Translations under genes and position numbers: made by a program
The notes under the pieces: model-generated
What the model saw: the letters and a program-made list of their open reading frames with translations, nothing else
Told to the model about the DNA's origin: nothing
Database searches by the model: none
Source: a virus
IMG/VR virus record: IMGVR_UViG_3300010151_000235
Coordinates: 1 to 21,224 of that record
DNA length: 21,224 nucleotides
Strand: one strand, 5' to 3'
In this document: piece by piece, positions 1 through 7,549 of the stretch
Numbering within the stretch: the stretch's first letter is position 1
Layout: the number at the start of each line of letters is the position of its first letter

Positions 1-548
1 ATTGATTGTTATAATCTGATTGATTGATTTTAAAAGTTTTAATTTGACTGGTTTGATTTGGTTTGAATATTGACATTTTATAAGTTTTATTATTTATATA
101 TATTATCCAATTTATATTGTATTTAATTTGTATTCACATCAACAACAGATAGCAGGAGGGGGAGGGGGGAGGGGGAGGGATGAGGACTGGACAGAGGGGA
201 GGCAGATCTCAGCATAGCGCAGGATCAGGTTGGATCAGGATAGAATAGGATGGGAGGGGGTGGGGTGGGGTTTGATGGGGCGGGGGAGAGGGGGGGAGGG
301 TAAAGGCCAATCAAGGGGGGTCTGGAGGGGGGAATAAAGGGGCCCCGTAAAACGAAAACGCAAAAGGGAATTGGCTAAAAAGAGGGGGGAGAGGGGGCTA
401 CCCTAAACTTATCTATAAGTAATCCCCTATAAATAAGTGTATTCTAAAAGAAGGTACCTATTTTTTTTTAATAATTGTAAATTTTTTAAATAATGTGTGA
501 ATAACTAGTAATATACAGAAATTTCTAAAAATATTACAAAATTAAGCT
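1..548. other. Gene-free leader region
   Basis: No convincing open reading frame on either strand. Positions 1-150 are AT-rich with short TGATT and GGTTTGATTT-like repeats. Positions 154-397 are an abrupt G-rich purine tract, annotated separately. Positions 400-548 return to AT-rich sequence with a run of nine T at 461-469. The region may hold the promoter for the rightward genes or an intergenic control region, but I see no convincing promoter match. Confidence 0.7.
154..397 (+). repeat. G-rich homopurine-biased tract with G-quadruplex potential
   Basis: Dense runs of three to seven G occur on the + strand in an otherwise AT-rich genome. The stretch 157-176 is a perfect mirror repeat (A, five G, A, six G, A, five G, A), the kind of sequence that can form triplex H-DNA. 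Positions 252-300 hold eight G runs of three or more (252-254, 256-260, 262-265, 267-270, 277-280, 282-286, 290-296, 298-300), a strong G-quadruplex candidate. More G runs lie at 315-320, 327-332, 339-342, 384-389 and 393-397, and a GGGGCCCC palindrome at 339-346. Function is unknown. It could be a replication, packaging or transcription control region, or a low-complexity assembly problem. Confidence 0.75.
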
Positions 549-839
549 ATGGCACAAGGATACAATGACAGATTAGATGAAACAATAGCCGGTAAAGATG
601 GTGCGGAATCTACAAAAGATACTTCTATGACTGGAAGAAGACACGAATCAGAGGCAATGGAGAAGAAAGACCACGGACACAAGTACGGATCTGACTCAGA
701 AATGTCTTATAGACACCATCATATGCATGGAACAATGAAAATATTGAAACATATGGGTGGAAGAGGCGTAGGAATGAGCGTAACTGACGAAGGTATTGAA
801 GGATTAGGTGATCCTAACGCTGAAGGTCGCTTTATATAG
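549..839 (+). CDS. Small His-rich hydrophilic protein, unknown function
   Basis: A 96-residue charged protein that I do not recognise by function. It has 8 histidines, including a HHHMH cluster near residue 57, and a Lys/Asp/Glu-rich N-terminal half. The C-terminal third is Gly-rich (GGRGVGMSVTDEGIEGLG) and looks like the most structured part. There is no signal peptide or membrane segment. It is the first gene after the G-rich region and is followed within 14 bases by another small His-rich gene. The start ATG follows an A-rich leader without Shine-Dalgarno, as is usual in this window. A minor virion or head protein is possible, but this rests on context only. Confidence 0.75.
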   Translation: MAQGYNDRLDETIAGKDGAESTKDTSMTGRRHESEAMEKKDHGHKYGSDSEMSYRHHHMHGTMKILKHMGGRGVGMSVTDEGIEGLGDPNAEGRFI

Positions 840-853
840 ATTAAATACACGTT

Positions 854-1081
854 ATGGGGACAAAAATGGACAAATATGAGGATAAAGAGGCGGCAAAAGA
901 CGATTATTCTCACGAAAAGAAATTAGGGGCAGACGCAAGATGGGATATGGAGCACGGTCATGGTGATTGGGCTGGAGATGATATTGATCACGCACATGCT
1001 TTAAAGAAAGATGCGCATGATGATGCTAGAAACAGACATTATAGACATCCAATATTGAAACATAACCACTCAAGACGTTAA
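854..1081 (+). CDS. Small His/Asp/Lys-rich protein, unknown function
   Basis: A 75-residue, very polar protein with 10 histidines, many Asp and Lys residues and no hydrophobic core. It looks disordered or metal-binding rather than enzymatic. The in-frame ATG at 866 (MDKYEDKEAA) follows an ACAAAA leader that matches the local start pattern, so the true start may be 866 rather than 854. It sits between the first small His-rich gene and the 219-residue gene and ends two bases before the latter. No family is recognised. The shared composition with the upstream protein suggests the two are related in role. Confidence 0.7.
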   Translation: MGTKMDKYEDKEAAKDDYSHEKKLGADARWDMEHGHGDWAGDDIDHAHALKKDAHDDARNRHYRHPILKHNHSRR

Positions 1082-1083
1082 TT

Positions 1084-1743
1084 ATGACAAAATTTAAAAT
1101 CGACCCTCCATATGGTACTCAATCCGAAGCTCAAACAGGTTACGATACTCAAGTTGCAGGGTATACGCAGAAAGGTTTCAAATTTGGAGATGCAACAATA
1201 AAGGATCAAACAATATCTGGAACAGGTACTAGAACCATCGATGTTGAGGCTCCTAAAGCGGTAAGTGGTGGAACTCCAGGAACTCCTTGGGAAAACAAAA
1301 TGAGATCGCTTTTAGGCGGAGGTGTTAGTTATAAAAAATTAGCGGAAATGGGGCATGGCTATGAAGCAGCATTAAAGAAAAAATTTCCTGGTGCATATAA
1401 ACCTAAAACAGAAACACAAGATGTTAAAACACAATGGACCCCGAAACCCGTAGAAGTAGAAGAACCACCAGAAAAAAAGGAAGTTGTAGATAATGGTGGT
1501 GATGAAAAAGTAACTGACGGTAGTATTAAAGACACGGATGCAACTAATACAGAGGAGAATCCAGATCCTATTGCAGATAATGATTTAAACCAAATCGCTG
1601 CAGCTCTAGGTGCTGCCAAAGCGCCACCTCCTTCTAAAAATGCAAAACTACCACCAGTACCTAAAAGCTCTATGGTAAAAGGTAGTGATACAAGATATCC
1701 TCAAACAGACTTAAACTTAGTTGACGTTACACACGTCGTTTAA
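1084..1743 (+). CDS. Hydrophilic protein with Pro/Lys/Glu-rich linker, unknown function
   Basis: A 219-residue protein. Residues 1-110 have mixed Gly/Thr/Lys composition, including a short helical-looking part (MRSLLGGGVSYKKLAEMGHG). Residues about 115-165 are a Pro/Glu/Lys/Asp-rich linker, and the C terminus is Pro/Lys-rich. There is no membrane segment or catalytic motif. It starts two bases after the previous stop and ends 12 bases before the large repeat-containing appendage protein, so it is probably part of the same transcript. Its position among virion genes fits a minor structural or assembly protein, but I cannot name a family. Confidence 0.75.
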   Translation: MTKFKIDPPYGTQSEAQTGYDTQVAGYTQKGFKFGDATIKDQTISGTGTRTIDVEAPKAVSGGTPGTPWENKMRSLLGGGVSYKKLAEMGHGYEAALKKKFPGAYKPKTETQDVKTQWTPKPVEVEEPPEKKEVVDNGGDEKVTDGSIKDTDATNTEENPDPIADNDLNQIAAALGAAKAPPPSKNAKLPPVPKSSMVKGSDTRYPQTDLNLVDVTHVV

Positions 1744-1755
1744 AATAAAACAATA

Positions 1756-3627
1756 ATGGCAATAATATATACATATCCCAAACTATTAAATCCACAAGGA
1801 AACGAACTAATAGTTGTATCGGATGTAAACAATCGAAATTCCACAAGATTAATAACATTAGCATCGATCGCTGGATTAATACCTGGGACAAGTGGTTGCT
1901 CAAGCGCTATTACCGGAATAAATGATGCGGGAGGTGGAGTAATATATAGTTCTATATTATGCGCAGACATGGTGATGACCTCAACAGATGGTACAGTTAG
2001 TATCACTCCATTTGGACCAGGATTAGGGGTTGACTTAAGTGCTTCTTTAGCAGGAGTTAATTGCGCTACAAATAATATTATAGGAGGAGTGAAGATATCT
2101 TCAACAACAACAGATCCAGTTCCTGCACCTATAACTAGTAATTATGATTTATATCCTGTAGAAACAACTACCGATGGCGAGTTTGATTGTACTGCAGTAG
2201 TAAGAATCCCCACCAATGCAAGTGGATGTAACGATGTGTTTTCGAAAATTGTTGTTTCCCCTAGTGGGGATGAGGTTGTAGCCTCTGGCTGCAGCGATTA
2301 TCCAGTTTTTGTAGGTGATGAAGGAATAGATGTTAGTGTTCCAATTCCTGCATCTCCCTTCATTCAATGGACCTTAGAATGTGCTACAAGCACTACTAAA
2401 GGAGGACTTATGGTAAGTGCCACTAGTGCTCCAAGTATAGCATCTGTAGCAGATTCAGGCGATTATTTACCTGTACAACTTTATCCAGGTGCAAGTGGAA
2501 ATGATTGTTTTGCTTGTGTAAGAGTACCATCAGAAGGAAGTATTCCTTGTGCTACTAGTGCCAACATTGGAGGATTTCATGCTAATGTAGTAGGTATTTA
2601 CCCACCAAGTGCTTCTCAAACAGGAACCTATTATCCAGTAGAAATCACAGAAGGTGCACCTTGTACAGGAATTGTAAGAATACCCGAATCTCAAGCAAGT
2701 GGATGTACAAATGCATGGTCTACAATTCTAACACCTGACACCAATACTGCCACTGCTAGTGGTTGTGATGATAGTATGAGTTTTCTGGTTCAAAATACTT
2801 CTAATCTTATTATTACAAGTGACGGAGACGATATAACATTTGCTTTAGGATGCGCCAGTGACCTTTTGCGAGGAGGAATAAAAGTTTCTGGCACGCAAGG
2901 GGGAGATGCAGCCCAACCAGCTGTAAGTGGTCCATATTATCCTGTTCAAGTTGACGCAAATTGTGTTGCAACTGTAAGAGTTCCAAGTGGAGATTCTGTT
3001 ATTACTGATGGTGAATTTACTCCAGTGTTAATGACTCAAGGAGGTGATGGAACACAAATTGTTCCAACAATGTATGCAGACTCTCCAGCGGCTGGCGGTA
3101 TTAAGTATCGAAATCGCAAAGCATGGTATCATGTGGTAAACGGAGTAGTATATATAGATTTCTATTTAGAATTTGAATGTCACCCACCTGATCAAAGTAG
3201 TGGAGCACAATCAATCATCTTAGCAAAATCCTTAGGAATTGGCGTGGATGATGCAGGAACATTAGAACCTTTAACATTCTTAACTGGATTAGGAGATTTA
3301 AACGTTAGTGAACCAAATAATGCTACAGTAAATATAAGTAGAGCTGAATGTTATTTAACGGCTGGAGGAGTAGATACAAATGAATGGGTGACAATGCCTC
3401 AAACAGGTATGTTAAATAGATATCCTGATAATATAACTCCAGGGATTGAACCATTTATGTGGTTAGCTGGACATGTATATGTAGATGTAGTAAATAACAT
3501 GTCGATGCAAACTGCTTATAGTCCAGATCCATGGATTACATTAACTACTGGGGGAACTATTGAACAAAACCCTATACAATATGCTATACTAGCTGGTAGC
3601 ATGAGCGCAGTATTAAGAGCTACATAA
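1756..3627 (+). CDS. Large repeat-containing virion appendage (tail fiber-like) protein
   Basis: A 623-residue protein rich in Ser, Thr, Gly and Ala with regularly spaced Cys, typical of beta-rich phage fibers or spikes. The N terminus (residues 1-45, with a VSDVNNRNSTRLITLASIAG segment) resembles the short N-terminal parts of phage fibers that attach to the virion. Residues 103-410 hold four degenerate repeats with the pattern C-A-(T/S), then GG, then Y(Y/L)PV, then V-R-(I/V)-P. Between them lie two further repeats built on SGC(N/T). Residues from about 418 form a different, non-repeated C-terminal domain (FTPVLMTQGGDGTQ onward) that may be the distal or receptor-facing part. No enzyme motif is visible. 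It starts after an A-rich leader with no Shine-Dalgarno. A role in host attachment is inferred from composition and repeats. Confidence 0.7.
   Translation: MAIIYTYPKLLNPQGNELIVVSDVNNRNSTRLITLASIAGLIPGTSGCSSAITGINDAGGGVIYSSILCADMVMTSTDGTVSITPFGPGLGVDLSASLAGVNCATNNIIGGVKISSTTTDPVPAPITSNYDLYPVETTTDGEFDCTAVVRIPTNASGCNDVFSKIVVSPSGDEVVASGCSDYPVFVGDEGIDVSVPIPASPFIQWTLECATSTTKGGLMVSATSAPSIASVADSGDYLPVQLYPGASGNDCFACVRVPSEGSIPCATSANIGGFHANVVGIYPPSASQTGTYYPVEITEGAPCTGIVRIPESQASGCTNAWSTILTPDTNTATASGCDDSMSFLVQNTSNLIITSDGDDITFALGCASDLLRGGIKVSGTQGGDAAQPAVSGPYYPVQVDANCVATVRVPSGDSVITDGEFTPVLMTQGGDGTQIVPTMYADSPAAGGIKYRNRKAWYHVVNGVVYIDFYLEFECHPPDQSSGAQSIILAKSLGIGVDDAGTLEPLTFLTGLGDLNVSEPNNATVNISRAECYLTAGGVDTNEWVTMPQTGMLNRYPDNITPGIEPFMWLAGHVYVDVVNNMSMQTAYSPDPWITLTTGGTIEQNPIQYAILAGSMSAVLRAT
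2062..2985 (+). repeat. Four degenerate protein-level repeats in the appendage gene
   Basis: The repeats encode residues 103-152, 209-257, 265-310 and 366-410. Each begins with Cys-Ala-(Thr/Ser), passes through a GG motif (GGVKIS, GGLMVS, GGFHAN, GGIKVS) and a Y-PV motif (LYPVE, YLPVQ, YYPVE, YYPVQ), and closes with VRIP or VRVP. A second repeat type lies in between at 2218-2370 and 2695-2850; each copy has two SGC motifs about 20-25 residues apart. So the arrangement is A-B-A-A-B-A, which points to duplication of an A-B-A block. Confidence 0.75.
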
Positions 3628-3643
3628 AATATTAAATAACCGA

Positions 3644-3659
3644 ACTATCATGTGATAGT
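3644..3659. other. Short inverted repeat (7-bp arms)
   Basis: ACTATCA, then TG, then TGATAGT: two perfect 7-base arms in the gap between the appendage gene and the next small gene. As RNA it could form only a 6-bp stem with a 4-base loop and has no U-run after it, so it is a poor intrinsic terminator. It could be an operator-like site or chance. Confidence 0.35.
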
Positions 3660-3693
3660 ATAAATAACCAACGTTAAACTAAAACCAAATAAC

Positions 3694-3990
3694 ATGACGT
3701 TTTTATACCGTACTCAATCGTGGAGTAGTGCACCACAACAACACCCTGATCAAGAGATCATAACCCTTTGGAAACATATATCAGATAAATCCAATTGGAG
3801 AATAGTACAACTACCAAATGGATTCTATCAAACGGAATATAGAGATATTAAAGATGAAGATAGATGGATAGATGTAACCAGAAGAGAGACTATAGAAGGA
3901 GCAGAAGCTGCAATTGATGGATCAGTTGATCACTATGCTAAAAAACTAGAGTTTGCGAATGGACCCAAAATAGTAAAAACATTTGAATAA
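3694..3990 (+). CDS. Small conserved-looking phage protein upstream of GroEL
   Basis: A 98-residue soluble alpha/beta protein rich in aromatic residues (SWSSAP, LWKHISDKSNWRIVQLPNG, RWIDVTRRETIEGAEAAID). No catalytic motif, signal or membrane segment is present. It resembles, from memory, a small uncharacterised protein found in uncultured marine phages, often near chaperonin genes; I could not check this. It sits in a 66-base gap after the appendage gene, and its start follows the A-rich leader CCAAATAAC. It ends 26 bases before groEL and may share its transcript. The function is unknown. Confidence 0.8.
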   Translation: MTFLYRTQSWSSAPQQHPDQEIITLWKHISDKSNWRIVQLPNGFYQTEYRDIKDEDRWIDVTRRETIEGAEAAIDGSVDHYAKKLEFANGPKIVKTFE

Positions 3991-4016
3991 TAACCAATAT
4001 AATTTAATTTAATAAA

Positions 4017-5573
4017 ATGAGTGAAACAATTGTAAAACATCTTAATTTTGGCGAAGATGCTAGATTTAAGATATTTACTGGAATAGATAAACTCACTAAA
4101 GCTGTTAGCTCTACACTAGGAGCTAGCGGCAAGTGTGTTATTTTAGAAGATGCACAAGGTAATCCACAAATAACAAAAGATGGAGTAACAGTAGCGGATT
4201 CTATAACTTTACTAGATCCAGTGGAAAATATGGGAGCTCGTCTTCTAAAAGAAGCAGCCCGTAAAACAGTTAAAGAAGCAGGAGATGGCACAACAACTGC
4301 CACGGTTTTAGCACACGCTATATTACACGAAGCCTATAAAGTGATAAAATCGGAAAATCCGCGACAACTAAAAGAGGGGATAGATAATGCCGTAAAGAAA
4401 GTTATTAAATACTTAGAAAAAACTTCTAAACCTGTTCAAGGAAAAGGAATTACTAGTGTAGCAACTATTTCAGCTAACAATGATCAAGTATTAGGAAATA
4501 TAATAGCTCAAGCATTTAAAGAGGTGAATGAAACTGGAATAGTAATTATGGAAACCCATGATGAACCTAATACAATAGTAGAAGTAGTAGATGGTGCTCA
4601 ATATGATAAAGGATTAAAAAATCCTCATTTTATTACTAATGCTGATAAAGGTACCTCTGAACTGGAAGATGTATATATTTTACTAGTAGAAAATAAAATA
4701 GAAAATATTAGACAAATCCAGGGAATATTAGAATTTATAATTAAAGGTAATAAAAGTTTATTAATTATTGCTGATATGGATCCTAATGTTGTTTCTGCAT
4801 TAGCAATGAATAAAATTAAAGGAAATATAAAGATAAACGTAATAGACGCACCAGTATATGGTGTAAACAAACTGAATACATTACAAGATTTGTCTTTAAT
4901 TACTGGTGCTACTATAATTAATGAAGATTTGGGAGATGACATGGAAATGGTTACTATAGATCATTTAGGTAGATGTAATAAAGTAGTAACAAATTATGCA
5001 GAAACAATTCTTCAACGAAATGATTATATTGAAGAAGTAGAAGAAATTGTAAAAGATTTAAAAGTAACTTTACAAAAGGAAACTAATCCAACTGTAATTA
5101 TAAATTTAGAAAAAAGAATTGGAAGACTATCTGGAAAAGTAGCTATTGTAAAAGTAGGTGCTAGTTCAGAAGTAGAATTAAAAGAAAAGCGAGATAGAGT
5201 TGAAGATGCTATTTGTGCTACAAAAGCTGCAATCAAAGAAGGTATAGTGCCTGGAGGTGGAATAGCGTTATTAAATGCTTCAAATAAAATAAAAACTAAA
5301 TCAATTAGTGAAAATGTTTTATTAAAAGCGATACAATCCCCTTATCAAACAATTTTGGAAAACGCAGGTATATTAGAATATGAAATACCTGAAGAAATTG
5401 GGAAGGGATTAAATGTGGTTACAGGAGAAACGGTAAATATGGTAAAGTCCGGAATAGTAGATCCACTACTAGTAACTAAAAGTGCTTTGAATAATGCAGC
5501 TTCCGTAGCCACTACTATATTATCCACTGATTGTGTAATCAATAACTTGAGAGCGAATGAAGGCAGTAGGTAA
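4017..5573 (+). CDS. groEL: Phage-encoded chaperonin GroEL (Hsp60)
   Basis: A 518-residue group I chaperonin, close to full bacterial length (about 545), with all three domains. The equatorial ATP site is intact: ITKDGVTVA (residues 52-60) and GDGTTTATVLA (89-99, with D90 equivalent to E. coli D87). The intermediate-domain catalytic Asp is D397 in VEDAICATKAA, followed by the GGG loop at 413-415. The apical domain spans about 190-375 (GAQYDKGLKNPHFI, LLIIADMD). The C-terminal equatorial segment DPLLVTKSALNNAASVATTI is present, but the Gly-Gly-Met tail is absent. TLGPKG of bacterial GroEL is TLGASG here, so the usual Pro is Ala. It should form an ATP-driven folding chamber with the overlapping GroES downstream, probably for virion proteins. 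The start ATG follows AATAAA without Shine-Dalgarno. Confidence 0.97.
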   Translation: MSETIVKHLNFGEDARFKIFTGIDKLTKAVSSTLGASGKCVILEDAQGNPQITKDGVTVADSITLLDPVENMGARLLKEAARKTVKEAGDGTTTATVLAHAILHEAYKVIKSENPRQLKEGIDNAVKKVIKYLEKTSKPVQGKGITSVATISANNDQVLGNIIAQAFKEVNETGIVIMETHDEPNTIVEVVDGAQYDKGLKNPHFITNADKGTSELEDVYILLVENKIENIRQIQGILEFIIKGNKSLLIIADMDPNVVSALAMNKIKGNIKINVIDAPVYGVNKLNTLQDLSLITGATIINEDLGDDMEMVTIDHLGRCNKVVTNYAETILQRNDYIEEVEEIVKDLKVTLQKETNPTVIINLEKRIGRLSGKVAIVKVGASSEVELKEKRDRVEDAICATKAAIKEGIVPGGGIALLNASNKIKTKSISENVLLKAIQSPYQTILENAGILEYEIPEEIGKGLNVVTGETVNMVKSGIVDPLLVTKSALNNAASVATTILSTDCVINNLRANEGSR

Positions 5574-5817
5574 ATATATAGTTATAAAAGAATTACAAGA
5601 AAAAACCACTGAAACAAAAGGTGGTTTACTCTTGTCTGAGAAACAAAGAGAAGATATAAGATATCAAGAAGCTGAGGTATTAAACCCAGGTTCTGATGTA
5701 ACATTATTAAAAGTAGGTGACAAAATCTATTACGATCGACACGCTGGCTTTAATATTGAAATCAATAAAAAAATGTTCAAAGTAATTAAAGAACAAGATA
5801 TAGTAATAGTAATATAA
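5557..5817 (+). CDS. groES: Phage-encoded co-chaperonin GroES (Cpn10)
   Basis: An 86-residue Cpn10, slightly shorter than E. coli GroES (97). The N-terminal strand KYIVIKELQE is followed by the mobile loop at residues 16-32, with GGLLL at 22-26 in place of the GroES GGIVL that docks on GroEL. Then come EAEVLNPGSDV (38-48), the KVGDKIYYD strand (52-60) and a C-terminal KEQDIVIVI, all in the expected Cpn10 order. The roof loop looks minimal. It overlaps the end of groEL by 17 bases, which suggests translational coupling. The order groEL-groES is the reverse of the usual bacterial groES-groEL operon. It should cap the phage GroEL and might also work with host GroEL. Confidence 0.93.
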   Translation: MKAVGKYIVIKELQEKTTETKGGLLLSEKQREDIRYQEAEVLNPGSDVTLLKVGDKIYYDRHAGFNIEINKKMFKVIKEQDIVIVI

Positions 5818-5826
5818 AAAAAAATT

Positions 5827-6888
5827 ATGGCAACATATAAAGAAGCATTTGAAGCTGACACAGACAAAGCGAGAGCTGCCAGAAAGCAATATGGAACTTT
5901 AGAAGCTTTTACAGCTGCAGCAAAGAAATATAACGCTACCAAAAGTGAAGGTGGTAAACTACATACTTACAAAACTAATATGAAAGATTTTGCTCATGGT
6001 TCGGACGAAAGAAGAGCAGAATATGATAGAAGAGGATGGGGATATGATCCGACAATTTCCGCTCCTAAAGGGTCTACATCAACCCCTTCTTCAACAGCAC
6101 CAACCACCCCAGGATCTACGACAAATAAAGCTAACAAAAATCCAAATATATCTAAATTAGCAAATCAACAACCTGTTACATTAAAAGGAGGGAATTTAGG
6201 TACTGCTTTAAACCAAAAATTTGGAGCAAATTCAGCTACTAGTACTTCTAACATGAGTTTAATGACACAAAAGGTTAATAATCCTACAGGAGTAACAGGA
6301 CAAAAAGGAATACAATTAACCACACCATCATTAAAAACTCAAAGTCCGGTAAGTACAGATCCAACAAGTACCGCAAATATGAGTTTAGATTCATCAACTA
6401 CTACACCTTCCAGTGAACCAGTATCAAAGAGAGAAGCTAAAAAAAGAATCAAAGCAGGAGAAACTCCTGATGAAATATTTGCAAAAAGTCAAGATAAAGC
6501 AGGATTTGACAAAGCTGTTAGTTCTCGTGCTTATGCTAAACAAAAAAGAGACGAAGGTGGTCATTCTAGTATAAGGTCTATGAAAAAAGAGAATCAAAAG
6601 GATCTTGATAAACAAAATATCGCTGCGGGCAATTACCAAGATGTTTCTAGAAAAGGTAAAAGACAAAACAAAGAAGCGATAGCAAAAGGTAGATCTGAGC
6701 GAATTGAGCGAGGTGAAGGAACCGCTGATGATGCTAAATTTGTTGGGAAAAATAATAAATCTAAAACACCAAGTGCTAGAAAAACTAGAAAACAAAATGA
6801 AACCAGAAGTGGTGATAATTATTCTGTAGGTAGTATTGCGAAGGCTGTAGGTAATAGGCTACGCTCTACCCATCCCGGTTTCTTGTGA
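5827..6888 (+). CDS. Basic, low-complexity protein, unknown function
   Basis: A 353-residue protein. Residues 1-80 form a helical, charged head (MATYKEAFEADTDKARAARK, then a YDRRGWGYDP stretch). Residues about 80-205 are a Ser/Thr/Pro/Asn/Gln-rich disordered linker containing two similar short segments (SNMSLMTQK and ANMSLDSST). Residues 205-353 are strongly basic and helical (KREAKKRIKAGETPDEIFAK, then many KR pairs), suggesting nucleic-acid contact. No membrane segment or enzyme motif is seen. It begins nine bases after groES and ends overlapping the next gene (TGATG). An internal virion or DNA-binding protein is possible, but the family is not recognised. Confidence 0.7.
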   Translation: MATYKEAFEADTDKARAARKQYGTLEAFTAAAKKYNATKSEGGKLHTYKTNMKDFAHGSDERRAEYDRRGWGYDPTISAPKGSTSTPSSTAPTTPGSTTNKANKNPNISKLANQQPVTLKGGNLGTALNQKFGANSATSTSNMSLMTQKVNNPTGVTGQKGIQLTTPSLKTQSPVSTDPTSTANMSLDSSTTTPSSEPVSKREAKKRIKAGETPDEIFAKSQDKAGFDKAVSSRAYAKQKRDEGGHSSIRSMKKENQKDLDKQNIAAGNYQDVSRKGKRQNKEAIAKGRSERIERGEGTADDAKFVGKNNKSKTPSARKTRKQNETRSGDNYSVGSIAKAVGNRLRSTHPGFL

Positions 6889-7331
6889 TGAGATTAAACT
6901 CATCAGATCTTAAAGAATTAAATCTACTTAAACATTACAGAATTATACGTAAATGGGCATGTAAAAATAATAATTTAAACGATGCAGATCTAGAACTTCT
7001 AGTATATTTAGATGCTTTAGACATGTTCACTAAACAAGATTTTAAAATCGGTACGTACGCATATAGCTGGGACAACAGACGCTGGAACAGATTACTTAAG
7101 GAGGGATGGATAGTGGTCTGGCGCCAAAGAAACCGCACCACTCAAAAGTATCATATATATAAAGTATCCGTAAAGTGTAAACAGCTAATTAGTCGGATGT
7201 ACCGTATAATGTTAGGGGAAGAAGATATCCCTATTACTCAAAATAGTAATAAAATATTCAAACGTAAAACATATTCTGATAAAGTATTTTGTCAGTCAAT
7301 TTTAAATGTTAATAAAGATAAGAAACGATGA
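6888..7331 (+). CDS. Putative winged-helix DNA-binding protein
   Basis: A 147-residue basic protein. Residues 33-50 (DADLELLVYLDALDMFTKQD) look like the first helices of a winged helix as in MarR-type proteins. Residues 58-73 (AYSWDNRRWNRLLKEG) fit a recognition helix, and 74-92 (WIVVWRQRNRTTQKYHIYKV) fit a beta-hairpin wing. Residues 93-110 form a further helix. The C-terminal 35 residues are basic and probably flexible. I chose ATG 6888 over GTG 6885; it gives a TGATG overlap with the upstream stop. It could be a transcription regulator of late genes or a structural DNA-binding protein. The assignment is by pattern only. Confidence 0.6.
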   Translation: MRLNSSDLKELNLLKHYRIIRKWACKNNNLNDADLELLVYLDALDMFTKQDFKIGTYAYSWDNRRWNRLLKEGWIVVWRQRNRTTQKYHIYKVSVKCKQLISRMYRIMLGEEDIPITQNSNKIFKRKTYSDKVFCQSILNVNKDKKR

Positions 7332-7549
7332 TAGATGACTCAATGTCAGGTTATGCAGGAAGTGTATCCTATGGACCTAATACTAAACCAAACGAAATAA
7401 ATCCGAGTACTGGAGAAGTAAGTGCAGGAAACAAAGTAGGAAAACATTTAGGATATATTACAGGATTTAATCCTAATAAACCTGGAGGTATTCCTCCAAC
7501 AACTAATTCATTTGATCATTTAATTTACGAAGGGGGAGGCATTACGTGA
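7328..7549 (+). CDS. Small Gly/Pro/Asn-rich protein, unknown function
   Basis: A 73-residue protein rich in Gly, Ser, Asn and Pro with no membrane segment. Its start overlaps the upstream stop as ATGA, and its own stop overlaps the next start as GTGA, so it sits in a tightly coupled gene string. The composition suggests a flexible or virion-associated protein. No family is recognised. Confidence 0.65.
   Translation: MIDDSMSGYAGSVSYGPNTKPNEINPSTGEVSAGNKVGKHLGYITGFNPNKPGGIPPTTNSFDHLIYEGGGIT
7532..7539 (+). promoter_or_regulatory. Strong purine-rich ribosome binding site
   Basis: GGGGGAGG lies six bases upstream of the GTG at 7546. It stands out because almost all other starts in the window have A-rich leaders with no Shine-Dalgarno. 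It helps decide the GTG start of the 184-residue gene. Confidence 0.5.

Noticed and set aside
452-470. AGGTACCT followed by nine T, possible terminator or promoter element
   Set aside because: The palindrome has no loop and too few pairs for an intrinsic terminator, and no upstream gene is visible to be terminated.
1-548. Diversity-generating retroelement or CRISPR-like repeats in the leader
   Set aside because: No reverse transcriptase gene, no template/variable repeat pair and no regular repeat-spacer pattern. The G-rich tract is irregular.
719-913. Minus-strand open frame of 64 codons, hydrophobic
   Set aside because: It lies antisense to two + strand genes. Its hydrophobic composition follows from the complement of purine-rich coding sequence.
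3644-3659. Inverted repeat as an intrinsic terminator
   Set aside because: The stem is short and AT-rich and there is no following T-run. I keep it only as an unexplained inverted repeat.
4004-5542. Several minus-strand open frames within groEL (for example 4004-4303, 4625-4942)
   Set aside because: groEL is unmistakable on the + strand. The reverse frames have no start context or recognisable protein.
6424-6795. Minus-strand 123-codon frame
   Set aside because: Antisense to the Lys/Arg-rich 353-residue gene. Its Phe/Ser-rich translation is the expected shadow of Lys/Glu/Arg codons.
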